Positions 51,527 through 61,031 are shown, counted from the first letter of the stretch. The stretch: DNA of 64,000 bases from Sedimentibacter saalensis (GCF_007830175.1 NZ_VLKH01000003.1:248001-312000); one strand, 5' to 3'. The notes: generated by a model from the letters alone, not told the origin. Numbers and translations: made by a program.

Positions 51527-53089
51527 TTACTCACAGTCATAAAATACTTGATTATCGTTTATGATAACTTTTTTTACAGCAATTGATGATTTGAAAACTT
51601 CTTTTCCTTCACTGTTTAATATCATTACTTTAAATTTAGAATTGCTGCTTTTTTCAAATGAACTTGCAACATACCCATCCTGTATGTTCAGTGATTTTAC
51701 AATTCCTCCCGGATTCAATGAACTTGACTGCCCAAGTTTAAAAAGTTCATGACCCTTATTATCTGCAGAAACATAGTACACAACATGATTCAAAACAGTA
51801 AAGTCACTAACAGTAAAGTCTGTCAGCTTTTCAGCCATATTGCCGTCTAATGGCAACTTATACAAGTATCCTTCAATATCCATAAAATAAATGGTATCAT
51901 CACATATTATAAACTTTACAGCAGACTCCTCGCATAATCTTGTAGTTTCACCGGTATTAATATTTACCTTGTGAATTCCTGTGGTTCCATTTTCAGAACG
52001 GGGCTTGTAGTATGCAAGTACGTATATATCATCACCTATCAGATAAAGGTCTTTGCTTGGACCTCCTCCCTCGCTGTTTTCTGTCCTGCTCCAGGTCCAG
52101 CCATAAATATAATTATTATCACCGATTGGTTTATATTCAGCTTCACCAACCTTCTTTATTGAAAGGTTGTTTTGTGACGGAGGCACGAATTGACACACAT
52201 TTATTATATAATTGCCAAAGTCCCTTCTATTAGAATAGCCCTCAGAAAATGTTTCATTTGTACCGTCTTCATTGAGAATAATCTTATAGTCAGTGCCCAT
52301 GGAGGCGCCTCCCTGATGGTATGACAAAATTGCTTTGTCATCAACAGTTTCCAATGATGCATAAACATAACTGTTACCATATGTCCACAGCGGAAGTTCA
52401 TAAACATTTTTTCTTATAGAAGGATTATCGATTGGAGACTGATAAATAATTCCCTTTTCTCCTTCGTAATAATAATACTTGCCTGCAACAATAAAATCCC
52501 CTATAAAGCTTCCGCCATCCCTTACTGCCAAAGGAAGTTCAACCTCTGTTGCCTTAAGACCGCTATACTTCGGATTTGTAATTATGAGTCCATCTTTATT
52601 GGAGAAAGAATATTTCCACCCAAATTCATCAACTGCAAATTTCCATGTCATAGGAAAATATGTAACATCTCTGAACTTAAGAAGAGGATATTCTTCATTT
52701 GAATTTTTAATTGCATTTCCGTTAACTTTTATACTAAAAGCAGGAATTGAAGCAGCATATTTGTTGAGGTTTTTCCTGGCAATGGTATATGGTTCGTAAG
52801 TGACTGAAGTTTCTGAAGACTTAGTTACTTCAAGACCTGTTACATCATTCCACTTTGTTTCAATTCCTAAAAACCAGCTGTCAAAGTATGTCATAGGAAA
52901 GTATGTAATATCCTTATAAACTATTAAAGGATACTGCCTGTATTCATTTTTAATCTTAATACCGTTCAAAACCACATCAAAAGCGGGCAATGTAACAGGC
53001 ACTTCTGCTGCATAGACACTTGGCTTATTTAATACGGTAAACAAAATCATAAAACACAACAAAAATATTATCTTAGATTTTTTCTTCAT
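51527..53089 (-). CDS. Secreted protein with stalk domains and DUF5050-like propeller
   Basis: A 520-residue exported protein: signal peptide (1-28, ending VYA), two copper-amine-oxidase N-terminal (stalk) domains with the shared pattern LNGIKIKNEYRQYPLIVYKDITYFPM and KVNGNAIKNSNEEYPLLKFRDVTYFPM, and from about 185 a beta-propeller of DUF5050-type repeats (DDKAILSYHQ, DDIYVLAYYKPR, DDTIYFMDIEGYLYKLPLDG). No SLH domain or sorting signal is seen. Family members are common on clostridial surfaces; ligand unknown. I start at the ATG at 53089, with GGTGGAGGG upstream. Confidence 0.85.
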   Translation of the reverse strand: MKKKSKIIFLLCFMILFTVLNKPSVYAAEVPVTLPAFDVVLNGIKIKNEYRQYPLIVYKDITYFPMTYFDSWFLGIETKWNDVTGLEVTKSSETSVTYEPYTIARKNLNKYAASIPAFSIKVNGNAIKNSNEEYPLLKFRDVTYFPMTWKFAVDEFGWKYSFSNKDGLIITNPKYSGLKATEVELPLAVRDGGSFIGDFIVAGKYYYYEGEKGIIYQSPIDNPSIRKNVYELPLWTYGNSYVYASLETVDDKAILSYHQGGASMGTDYKIILNEDGTNETFSEGYSNRRDFGNYIINVCQFVPPSQNNLSIKKVGEAEYKPIGDNNYIYGWTWSRTENSEGGGPSKDLYLIGDDIYVLAYYKPRSENGTTGIHKVNINTGETTRLCEESAVKFIICDDTIYFMDIEGYLYKLPLDGNMAEKLTDFTVSDFTVLNHVVYYVSADNKGHELFKLGQSSSLNPGGIVKSLNIQDGYVASSFEKSSNSKFKVMILNSEGKEVFKSSIAVKKVIINDNQVFYDCE

Positions 53090-53220
53090 TTTTCCCTCCA
53101 CCTTATGATAATAATATATTAGACGATTTGAAATTGCAATAGGTTCCATTTGTACAGTGGTATTCAGAAAAATGCTACGTCTGTCAAGCATGAAAACATC
53201 CAACTGTCTATAAGTAATAT

Positions 53221-53694
53221 TTAATTTAAATCCATTGCCAGTTTCTTAATATTGTCATGATGTATGTCTGATCTGTCTGATGAAATTTTAGAAACTTTTT
53301 TGACTATTGCTTTTTCCATGAAGTTCATCTTTTTGAAAATAAATTCTCCTCCAAAATTTTTTACTGATTTTGCTTTGCTTATAAGCTCAGCCGGAAAATT
53401 ATCAGCTATTTCTTTTTCCATCATATCGCCTTCCTGCATGCCGCAAATAAACAGTCCAACTTCCTTTTTCAACAATACATTCAGGTTAGCAGAAATGAAC
53501 TCTGAAACTTCTTTTTGTATTCTTCCAATATAGACAGAACCGCCGATTATTACTCTGTCATAGCCGGAAAGATTCACAGTTCCTTTTTCTTTTAAATTAA
53601 CAAGTTCTACATTACCGTCTAATTCCTTGGCCAATTCCATTGCACATTTTTGTGCACATCCATACTTTGTTCCATAAGCTATTAATGTATTCAT
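53221..53694 (-). CDS. Flavodoxin-domain protein, HemG-like
   Basis: A 157-residue flavodoxin-fold protein. MNTLIAYGTKYGCAQKCAMELA holds the FMN loop (TKYGCAQ), followed by GYDRVIIGGSVYIGRIQKEV and VGLFICGMQEGD. This arrangement is that of HemG-type menaquinone-linked flavodoxins, though Gram-positive copies are often of unknown role. It is the last gene of an operon after an FMN_bind protein (11-base gap), so a flavin electron-transfer role is plausible. A relative is at 20461. Confidence 0.85.
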   Translation of the reverse strand: MNTLIAYGTKYGCAQKCAMELAKELDGNVELVNLKEKGTVNLSGYDRVIIGGSVYIGRIQKEVSEFISANLNVLLKKEVGLFICGMQEGDMMEKEIADNFPAELISKAKSVKNFGGEFIFKKMNFMEKAIVKKVSKISSDRSDIHHDNIKKLAMDLN

Positions 53695-53705
53695 ATTCCC
53701 TCCAA

Positions 53706-54089
53706 TTAATTATTCAACGCATTTTCAATAGATTTAAGATATGCTTTGCTTGTAACCGTCCCACCTGATACAACATCAACGTCGATGTTTTGTTCTTCAA
53801 TGACATTCTGAAATAGCTTTGTGCTTAATTCAGGACTTGCAATCTTTACGTCTTTTACAATTTCTATGTTCGTAATTTTATTGTTTGCAACAGTTACATT
53901 CAGTTCATTTGTCCACCTTCCAAAATCATTCCTTCCGTTATATACTCCATCCTTGATTTCTGATAAATTTACTGGATTAATGACTACATTTACTCCTTCT
54001 TCAAGACCACGGCTCAGATAAAACACGCCTGAAGCAGAAACTATCACTAACAAAAGTAATATCAGTCCTATAATTTTTAATACTTTCAT
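53706..54089 (-). CDS. Membrane-anchored FMN-binding domain protein
   Basis: A 127-residue protein with an N-terminal membrane anchor (about 5-25) and one extracytoplasmic FMN_bind domain: DGVYNGRNDFGRWTNELNVT, then VDVVSGGTVTS, where Thr111 in the D-V-V-S-G-G-T motif is the expected ApbE flavinylation site (Gly replaces the usual Ala). It lies between TetR and flavodoxin genes in one operon. The three gene products could form a regulated flavin electron-transfer unit: flavodoxin in the cytoplasm, FMN protein outside. How electrons would cross the membrane is not shown. Confidence 0.88.
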   Translation of the reverse strand: MKVLKIIGLILLLLVIVSASGVFYLSRGLEEGVNVVINPVNLSEIKDGVYNGRNDFGRWTNELNVTVANNKITNIEIVKDVKIASPELSTKLFQNVIEEQNIDVDVVSGGTVTSKAYLKSIENALNN

Positions 54090-54108
54090 TTCTTTCTCCC
54101 TTTAATTT

Positions 54109-54705
54109 TTATATTTTGCACACAACTTCTTCTATAAATGTTTCAATTAATCTTTGTCTTTGTTCTTCGTCCAGGTCTTTTTCAATTACTAATTTTACAA
54201 TCAACCCAAATGTTGAAACTACAATCATTTGTGATTTCAATTCAATCTGTTCATCATCCAGATTTGTGTAAATTTCTTTTAAACATTTGCAAAGTGCTGT
54301 TAATGCAGGCTTTTCTTTAGATGCTCCCCTATAAAGAGATGACGTGTGTTTGAGTGCATAAGGAGATTGATTTAACTGTGCTGCAAGAAATTCATCAGGC
54401 ATGCTCAGCGCCTCTTCTATGTAATCCCTAGTTATTCTTTTCAACTTGTCTGATGGTTTTAAATCTTCATCAGCGGATTTAGTAATTGCACTGATAATTC
54501 TCATGTAGCCGTTTCTCATGACCTGATTCATTATTTCATCTTTGTCTTTAAAGTAATGGTATATGATTGCAGGTGAATATTCAATTTTATTGGCTATCTT
54601 TCGAATTGAAAGATTGTCAAATCCTTCCTTTGCAATAATTTCCTTGGCAGCAGAGATTATAAGTTCTCTCATTGCTTCAATTTCTCTTTCTCTTCTCTTA
54701 TACAT
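54109..54705 (-). CDS. TetR family transcriptional regulator
   Basis: A 198-residue TetR-type regulator with the N-terminal HTH: LIISAAKEIIAKEGFDNLSI and RKIANKIEYSPAIIYHYFKDKDEI. The C-terminal ligand domain is not specific. First gene of the TetR-FMN_bind-flavodoxin operon (19-base gap), so it probably regulates itself and the two flavoproteins. A promoter on the minus strand lies upstream. Confidence 0.92.
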   Translation of the reverse strand: MYKRREREIEAMRELIISAAKEIIAKEGFDNLSIRKIANKIEYSPAIIYHYFKDKDEIMNQVMRNGYMRIISAITKSADEDLKPSDKLKRITRDYIEEALSMPDEFLAAQLNQSPYALKHTSSLYRGASKEKPALTALCKCLKEIYTNLDDEQIELKSQMIVVSTFGLIVKLVIEKDLDEEQRQRLIETFIEEVVCKI

Positions 54706-54726
54706 TTTAACCTCTGTTGAACGTCG

Positions 54727-54782
54727 TTTATATTTTGAACACTGTTTAATATTAAAATATCACTTTGTCATTTAATTGTCAA
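54727..54782 (-). promoter_or_regulatory. Promoter of the TetR/FMN-binding/flavodoxin operon
   Basis: Minus-strand TTGACA (about 54777-54782), 17-bp spacer, then TATTTT (about 54754-54759). Downstream, GTTCAA occurs twice as a direct repeat (within 54717-54745, about 20 bp apart), possible half-sites. Weak -10. Confidence 0.45.
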
Positions 54783-54927
54783 TATTTAAATTTACTTTTT
54801 TAAATTTAATTACCATGCAATTAACGCTGGACTTTATTTACTTATAGAGTATTTCATCAAATTCATTTTCAAGCATTTTATGTTGTGATATAATAAAAAT
54901 TAATTAAACTAGTTGGGAGAGATAAAG

Positions 54928-55770
54928 ATGATCCAAGACATAGAGCCTAGAATATTCAATAATAAATTTAATAATAAAAAAGCAAAACCGCAGGATTTGT
55001 TTCTTTCATATGAAGGAGATACAGTCCTGGTCAGAGAAGACAAGGACAAACTATGGTATCCTTCATTTTCTGATTTTGAAAAAGATTATCCTCATTTAAT
55101 AGATGATGCTCAATTTCTTTTCACCATTGATGAAATCAATTACTATCTTGTGGATGAAAAGAGCCTTGATTCTGCAGAAGGATGGACATACGCAACCACA
55201 AACAGGTTCAGAACTGAGCTGAAATATTGGAGATCTTTTGCAGGTGCAGTTGGTTGGCAGTTAAACCGCTGGTATTCTAGTCACAGATTTTGCAGCAAGT
55301 GCGGAAAAACAATGAAACGTTCTGAAAAAGAAAGGATGCTGTACTGTGAATCCTGTGGTTTCCAGACATACCCTACTATATCTCCATGCGTTATAGTTGC
55401 AGTACATGACGGCAACAGATTGCTTCTTACAAAGTATGCTGGACGAGCATACACCAGATACGCTCTTGTGGCAGGATTTGCAGAGATAGGAGAAAGTCTG
55501 GAGCAGACTGTACACAGGGAAGTGAAGGAAGAAGTGGGCCTTAAGGTAAAAAACCTTAAATTTTATAAGAGCCAGCCATGGCCATTTACAGACACTCTCC
55601 TTGCAGGTTTTTATGCTGAGCTTGACGGCGATGATACCATAACTCTTGAAGAAGACGAACTTTCCCTTGGAGTATGGGTTAACAAAGTGGATATCCCACC
55701 TGCAGAACTGAACATAAGTCTCACAAGTGAAATGATGGAGGCATTCAGAACCGGAGCTGTTGAATTATAG
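54928..55770 (+). CDS. nudC: NAD(+) diphosphatase / RNA NAD decapping enzyme
   Basis: A 280-residue NudC. The zinc ribbon CSKCGKTMKRSEKERMLYCE plus SCG, the Nudix box GFAEIGESLEQTVHREVKEE (continuing VGL) and the NudC signature SQPWPF are all present in the right order. It cleaves NADH to NMNH and AMP and removes NAD caps from RNA in the cytoplasm. The ATG at 54928 follows GGGAGAG; an upstream TTG at 54913 is in frame but lies in that sequence. Ends with a good terminator. Confidence 0.95.
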   Translation: MIQDIEPRIFNNKFNNKKAKPQDLFLSYEGDTVLVREDKDKLWYPSFSDFEKDYPHLIDDAQFLFTIDEINYYLVDEKSLDSAEGWTYATTNRFRTELKYWRSFAGAVGWQLNRWYSSHRFCSKCGKTMKRSEKERMLYCESCGFQTYPTISPCVIVAVHDGNRLLLTKYAGRAYTRYALVAGFAEIGESLEQTVHREVKEEVGLKVKNLKFYKSQPWPFTDTLLAGFYAELDGDDTITLEEDELSLGVWVNKVDIPPAELNISLTSEMMEAFRTGAVEL

Positions 55771-55780
55771 CCATATATGA

Positions 55781-55814
55781 AAAGATTAGCCGAAACATTT
55801 TTCGGCTAATCTTT
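55781..55814. terminator. Bidirectional terminator
   Basis: Arms AAAGATTAGCCGAAA and TTCGGCTAATCTTT with a short loop and flanking A/T runs, between convergent nudC and the S-layer protein gene. Confidence 0.85.
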
Positions 55815-55838
55815 GATTTTTATATTCAATACATTAAG

Positions 55839-58800
55839 CTATATCAAATTAGATGCTTTCAGCAGTCTTTGTATAATAACAGCTACTTCTGCTCTTGTTA
55901 TTTGATCTTTTGGTGCTATTGTGTTGGCACCCTTTCCTGTCACAATTCCTGTCTTAACACACTTAACCATGCTTTCAACTGCCCATTCAGAAAATTCTGC
56001 AGAATCTTCAAATTCTGAAAAAGTTAATTCTGTATCATAAGAATTTAATTCATATTCAAGTCCTGTTATTTTCATTGCTCTGGCAATCATGGTCATTGCC
56101 TGTTCACGTGTTATCTTATCATTAGGACCGAAGTTTCCATTCCCAAATCCCGATATAATGCCATATTCAGAAGCTGTTTCTATATACGGACAGTACCAGT
56201 CCGTAGATTTTATGTCATCAAATTTGTTTTCTCCCGTTCCAGGCTTAAGTCCAAGGCTTTTTACTGCAATAGCCGCAAATTCTGCGCGTGTTATGTAACG
56301 GTCGGGTTCATACATTTTGTCTCCTACACCATTTATTATCATTCTCGAGCCCATGTCATTTACTGCTTCTTTCGACCAATGATTACTTACATCAGTAAAT
56401 TCTATGGGATTCCAGATAACAGAATAAAGACTATTTGTTAGACTGTTTATTTTTGCATAGTACCTGCCATCAATAACAACAATCTTTGTAGGAACATGTC
56501 TGAACGTTCCGTCATTGTTAATAATTATTCCTGTAGTTATTTTTGAAGGGTTAACTCCTTCAGGTATAGCAATTGTTCTCTCAACAAAACTACTAAATTT
56601 ATCTAATTTTATTGTTTTATCACCATGTGTGCACGTTATGTTAAATTCAACAGCTGGGGTAACTATGGTAAAACCACCTCTTACTGATGAGTTTTCTACT
56701 AGTTTTGCCTCTTCATTAGTAGGTTTGGAAATTTCTATGCGTACTAAAATGTCTTTAAGTTCTACATTTTTGTTAATTTGTTTTGAAATACTTTCTATAT
56801 TTATTTGCATAGCTGGAAGCACGTATGAAGCCACATCAGTCTTTACTTCAATAGTTGCTTTTTTATTTTCCATGTTCCTAATCATTCTGCCGTTTAGTTC
56901 AGCTATTATAACATCTGCCTCTGTACTTACAGGTATAGTAATAACAGGATTAATCTTTTCTTCCGCAAGTATTTGTTCAAGTCTTTGTTCATCAATAGAT
57001 ATAGTTGATATTTTCTTTCCGTCTACTTTTGTATTTGCAATTGTTCCTGCACTTACAACTTTACCATTGACAATAACCGAAGAATTGGTGCTGTTAGCTG
57101 CGCTTCCACCACCTGTGTAGTTATCATTTTTATATGTTTCAGCTATTATTGTCATTGTTTTTATATTTGAAACTTGCAGAGTTCCTCTGCCCTTTGATAT
57201 TTTTACAGTAAATGTGCAGTAACCATCTGTTCCATCCTTATCGACAGAAGTTCCTGCTATTGCTGCATTGTATGTTTCGGCCTCAACAATCGCTGTACAT
57301 CCTCTCAAATTCAGCATATTAACCAGCGATTGTGCTTTAGAAAGTGCCATTTCGGATGATCCTGCTGCTGCCTGAGTTGCAGAAAAAGTTGTTCCTTCTA
57401 TTGCAGCCTTGACTTCAGCAATATCCAAATTATCCTGAGTAGCATCATATAAAGTAGTGAAACTTATTACTCCTCCGTAGGCTGTTCCTACTGAATTAAT
57501 AGTATATGCCTGAGCATAATATGTAGTATCTTCAGTAAGTAAACTCAATGAAACATTAAACTCACCTGTTCCTGTGCCATTAGAAATTTGAGACACTCCA
57601 GCTTCTCCAATGATTGGAGTGCTGTCTACAGAAGAATATACAATACCCCTGTCTATAATTGTATCTCCTCCATCAGAAGTAACATTACCCCCTAATTCTG
57701 CAGATGTTGTTAACACCGAATATGGATTATAAGTAGTTACACTTGGAATGCTCATTGGCGTCCACTGTGCATAAAGAATGATATCAGAACTGGGAACATA
57801 GCTGGTTCCTGCATCTCCAACCTTACTCCCTCCGATTGGGGAAGTATACCATCCATTAAAATTGTTTTGATAATATGTGGGTGTCGGTAGTATGATGCTG
57901 TTTCCGTTAGTGACTGTTAATGACGTCGTACTTACTACCCCCCCATTGGCATTAAAACTAATATTATAACTTGACAGTGCAGGTGTCACAGCAGCACTGA
58001 ATAATGACGGTAAACCAGTTCCAACAGTGTTAGTTGCAGTAACAGTAAATGTATATGCAGTTCCGTTTGTCAGTCCTGTTACAGTTATTGGGCTTCCGGA
58101 ACCTGTTGCGGTAAATCCTCCAGGACTTGATGTAACTGTATAACCTGTTATGCTTGCTCCTCCGTTTGAAGTAGGTGGAATAAAGCTTACTGTTGCAAGT
58201 TTGTCTCCTGCTGCTACAGTTCCAATTGTCGGAGCTCCAGGTAAGACTGCACTTACAGTAAAACTTCGAGTAACAGTCGGAGCCGGCATATAGATTCCGT
58301 CTCCTGCCTGGTCAGCATGGATTGTTGCTGTTCCGGATTTTAAAAATGTTAGAACTCCTCCGCTTGTAACAGTGCATACATCTGGAGTAGAAGAAGTGTA
58401 AGTCACTGGCAATCCTGATGAAGCTGTTGCTGTCAGAGTTGGTGACGTTCCAAAATTCTGTGTTCCAGGGTTACTAAAGGTTATTGTCTGTGAACTTAAT
58501 GGAGTTACGCTGTTTGAAGCAGCTGATGGTAAACCAGTTCCAACAGAGTTTGTTGCAGTAACTGTAAATGTATATGTAGTTCCGTTTGTAAGTCCTGTTA
58601 CTGTTATCGGACTTGCGGCACCTATTCCAATTAATCCTTCTGGATTTGACATAACCATATAACTTGTTATGCTTGCTCCTCCGTCTGATGTCGGAGGACT
58701 AAAGCTTACTGTTGCCTGTGTATCTCCTGCTGCTGCTGTTACAGTTGTCGGAGCTCCAGGCCAAACTGCATTTACTGTAAAGCTTTGAGTAACAGTTGGA

Positions 58801-60329
58801 GCCGGCATATAGCTTCCGTCTCCTGCCTGGTCAGCATTGATTGTTGCTGTCCCGGATTTTAAAAAAGTAAGAACCCCTCCGCTTGTAACTGTGCATACTC
58901 CTGGAGTAGAAGATGTGAAAGTCACTGGCAATCCTGATGAAGCTGTTGCTGTCAGAGTTGGTGACGTTCCAAAACTCTGTGCTCCAGGATTAGCAAAGCT
59001 TATGGTCTGTGAATATTTTGGAGTTACGCTGTTTGAAGCAGCTGATGGTAAACCAGTTCCAACAGAGTTTGTTGCAGTAACTGTAAATGTATATGTAGTT
59101 CCGTTTGTAAGTCCTGTTACTGTTATTGGACTTGCGGCACCTGTTCCGGTAAATCCTCCAGGACTGGATGTAACTGTATAACCTGTTATACTTGTTCCTC
59201 CGTCTGATGCAGGTGGAGTAAAGCTGACTGTTGCTATTGTGTCTCCTGCTGCTACAGTTTCAATTGTCGGAGCTCCAGGTAAGACTGCATTTACAGTAAA
59301 GGTTTGAGTGACAGTCGGAGCCGCCATATAGCTTCCGTCTCCTGCCTGGTCGGCATTGATTGTTGCTGTCCCGGATTTTAAAAATGTAAGAACCCCTCCG
59401 CTTGTAACAGTGCATACACTTGGAGTAGAAGAAGTGAAAGTCACTGGCAATCCTGATGAAGCTGTTGCTGTCAGAGTTGGTGACGTTCCAAAATCTTGCA
59501 CTCCCGGATTAGTAAAGCTTATAGTCTGTGAATATTTTGGAGTTACGATGTTTGAGGCAGCTGATGGTGAACCTGTTCCTTCGCTGTTTGTTGCAGTAAC
59601 TGTAAATGTATACGCAGTTCCGTTTGTCAGCCCCGTTACAGTTATTGGACTTGTAGCACCTGTTCCGGTAAATCCTCCAGGACTTGACGTAACTGTATAA
59701 CCTGTTATACTTGTTCCTCCATCTGATGTGGGGGGAGTAAAGCTTACTGATGCCTGTGCATCTCCTGCTGTTGCTGTACCAATGATTGGAGCACCAGGCT
59801 TTTCAACAATACCGGTAACATCCAGGTCATCTATGAATACATAATAATTATCAGATGATATTGTAAGTCTGTTGATAGGCACTGATGAATTAAATGTGAT
59901 TTTAACATAAGTACCAGCCGATGGAATATTAATATCATTTGTCCACAATACTGCTTCATTATTATAACCTGTAAAAGTTACATTTCCTACATCTCCTGAT
60001 AAAAAACCAGCATACAAGGAATTTAAAACAAAGAACTCTCCTGATTCACCTTCTATTGTTCCAAGTAATGAATCTCCTTCGTCATCACAGACTAAGACAG
60101 AATTTCCTACCCCATCCTTCAGAAGTGATGTGTCATAAGAAAAATCATTTTCAGAAAATTTTAAACCGTTAATATTGCTAATCATACCCGAGCCAGAATT
60201 AAAATTAATCAATCCTGTTGTAACAGCAGCATCAACGTCTGCAATGTTAAAGCTCAATGACATGGCTGTAATCAGCAGAAATCCTATTACTTTAAAAACC
60301 CGTTTAAAAATTAAATTTCTTTTTATCAT
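55839..60329 (-). CDS. Large SLH-anchored surface protein with Fn3/Ig-like repeats
   Basis: A 1496-residue exported protein. Signal peptide (1-35, ADVDAA). Residues about 40-175 form a carbohydrate-binding-like beta domain. Then four fibronectin III domains (PGAPTI..ITVTGLTNGT(A/T)YTFTVTATN) alternate with three Ig-like domains (SQTISF.NPG..FGTSPTLTATAS). An InlB B-repeat (NISFNANGG..FNGWYTSPIGGSKVGD) and a further Fn3-like domain follow near 800-950, then two unassigned domains. Three SLH domains close the protein (about 1300-1496; FTDVSNHWSKEAVNDM, FDDIKSTDWYCPYIE, FSEWAVESM), anchoring it to wall polymers. GGAGGGGG precedes the ATG. Likely an adhesin or S-layer-associated protein. Confidence 0.92.
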   Translation of the reverse strand: MIKRNLIFKRVFKVIGFLLITAMSLSFNIADVDAAVTTGLINFNSGSGMISNINGLKFSENDFSYDTSLLKDGVGNSVLVCDDEGDSLLGTIEGESGEFFVLNSLYAGFLSGDVGNVTFTGYNNEAVLWTNDINIPSAGTYVKITFNSSVPINRLTISSDNYYVFIDDLDVTGIVEKPGAPIIGTATAGDAQASVSFTPPTSDGGTSITGYTVTSSPGGFTGTGATSPITVTGLTNGTAYTFTVTATNSEGTGSPSAASNIVTPKYSQTISFTNPGVQDFGTSPTLTATASSGLPVTFTSSTPSVCTVTSGGVLTFLKSGTATINADQAGDGSYMAAPTVTQTFTVNAVLPGAPTIETVAAGDTIATVSFTPPASDGGTSITGYTVTSSPGGFTGTGAASPITVTGLTNGTTYTFTVTATNSVGTGLPSAASNSVTPKYSQTISFANPGAQSFGTSPTLTATASSGLPVTFTSSTPGVCTVTSGGVLTFLKSGTATINADQAGDGSYMPAPTVTQSFTVNAVWPGAPTTVTAAAGDTQATVSFSPPTSDGGASITSYMVMSNPEGLIGIGAASPITVTGLTNGTTYTFTVTATNSVGTGLPSAASNSVTPLSSQTITFSNPGTQNFGTSPTLTATASSGLPVTYTSSTPDVCTVTSGGVLTFLKSGTATIHADQAGDGIYMPAPTVTRSFTVSAVLPGAPTIGTVAAGDKLATVSFIPPTSNGGASITGYTVTSSPGGFTATGSGSPITVTGLTNGTAYTFTVTATNTVGTGLPSLFSAAVTPALSSYNISFNANGGVVSTTSLTVTNGNSIILPTPTYYQNNFNGWYTSPIGGSKVGDAGTSYVPSSDIILYAQWTPMSIPSVTTYNPYSVLTTSAELGGNVTSDGGDTIIDRGIVYSSVDSTPIIGEAGVSQISNGTGTGEFNVSLSLLTEDTTYYAQAYTINSVGTAYGGVISFTTLYDATQDNLDIAEVKAAIEGTTFSATQAAAGSSEMALSKAQSLVNMLNLRGCTAIVEAETYNAAIAGTSVDKDGTDGYCTFTVKISKGRGTLQVSNIKTMTIIAETYKNDNYTGGGSAANSTNSSVIVNGKVVSAGTIANTKVDGKKISTISIDEQRLEQILAEEKINPVITIPVSTEADVIIAELNGRMIRNMENKKATIEVKTDVASYVLPAMQINIESISKQINKNVELKDILVRIEISKPTNEEAKLVENSSVRGGFTIVTPAVEFNITCTHGDKTIKLDKFSSFVERTIAIPEGVNPSKITTGIIINNDGTFRHVPTKIVVIDGRYYAKINSLTNSLYSVIWNPIEFTDVSNHWSKEAVNDMGSRMIINGVGDKMYEPDRYITRAEFAAIAVKSLGLKPGTGENKFDDIKSTDWYCPYIETASEYGIISGFGNGNFGPNDKITREQAMTMIARAMKITGLEYELNSYDTELTFSEFEDSAEFSEWAVESMVKCVKTGIVTGKGANTIAPKDQITRAEVAVIIQRLLKASNLI
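57985..59795 (-). repeat. 519-bp tandem repeats within the surface protein gene
   Basis: The string GTCACTGGCAATCCTGATGA starts at 58402, 58921 and 59440, exactly 519 bases (173 codons) apart each time. Each unit encodes one Ig-like and one Fn3 domain; a fourth Fn3 domain completes the array. Units are very similar at the nucleotide level, so they are recent or homogenised duplications and prone to slippage. Confidence 0.93.
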
Positions 60330-60511
60330 ATTTCCCCCTCCGATTGTTAAAAATTATATAAAATGAGCCATAGCTTTAGTTTTTATTTAGCTCAACAATA
60401 GCAACATTATTTTACTATTTATTACCATTTTAGTCAATCGTTTGCATTATTTTTACTTTAATAGTGAGTTAATCAAATTATTATCAACAAGATTAAATAA
60501 ATTCCTAAATC

Positions 60512-60540
60512 TTGCCAAACATTTGTTTCGATGTTATAAT
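60512..60540 (+). promoter_or_regulatory. Promoter of the DUF1064 gene
   Basis: -35 TTGCCA (60512-60517), 17-bp spacer, perfect -10 TATAAT (60535-60540). Confidence 0.75.
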
Positions 60541-60578
60541 ATATACGTTAGACATCAGAAGGAGAAGTTGTTAGCCAT

Positions 60579-61031
60579 ATGGGATGGAATGAAAAAGAAT
60601 TTTACGATTTAATGCAGAGCAGAAACACCAAGTGCTCAAAACAGGAAAACTGGGACAAGGATAAATACAATGAGTATGCAATGAAATCGAAAAAAACAAC
60701 CCATTCAAAATACAGAAACAACAAGGTTGTAATCGATGACATAACATTTGACAGCATGAAGGAAGCTAACTTTTATCTTGAATTAAAAATGAGAGTAAAA
60801 GCAAAAGACATCAAGGGTTTTGAACTCCAACCCAAGTTTCTTCTTCAGGACTCTTTTATCAAAAATGGAGAAAAAATCAGAAAAATTACATACATAGCAG
60901 ATTTTTTGATATACCATATGAACGGCGAAAAAACAGTTGTTGACGTAAAAGGATATGAGACACAGGCTTTCAAGCTTAAGAAAAAATTGTTTGAAGCCAA
61001 GTATTCAGATATGAAACTTATAATCATCTAA
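60579..61031 (+). CDS. DUF1064 phage-type nuclease-like protein
   Basis: A 150-residue DUF1064 protein. This family is mainly phage-encoded and has a PDDEXK nuclease-like core. Visible pattern: KYRNNKVVIDDITFDSMKEANFY (Glu), ELQPKFLLQD, TYIADFLIYH and KTVVDVKGYETQAFKLKKK, giving D...E...D-x-K, the expected active-site layout. An N-terminal extension of about 40 residues precedes the domain. No other phage genes surround it, so it is an orphan or domesticated copy. It has its own promoter; GGAG is 14 bases before the ATG, a little far. Confidence 0.82.
   Translation: MGWNEKEFYDLMQSRNTKCSKQENWDKDKYNEYAMKSKKTTHSKYRNNKVVIDDITFDSMKEANFYLELKMRVKAKDIKGFELQPKFLLQDSFIKNGEKIRKITYIADFLIYHMNGEKTVVDVKGYETQAFKLKKKLFEAKYSDMKLIII

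Noticed and set aside
58837..59700. Two plus-strand 114-codon frames of similar sequence inside the surface protein gene
   Set aside because: They are antisense shadows of two 519-bp repeat units.
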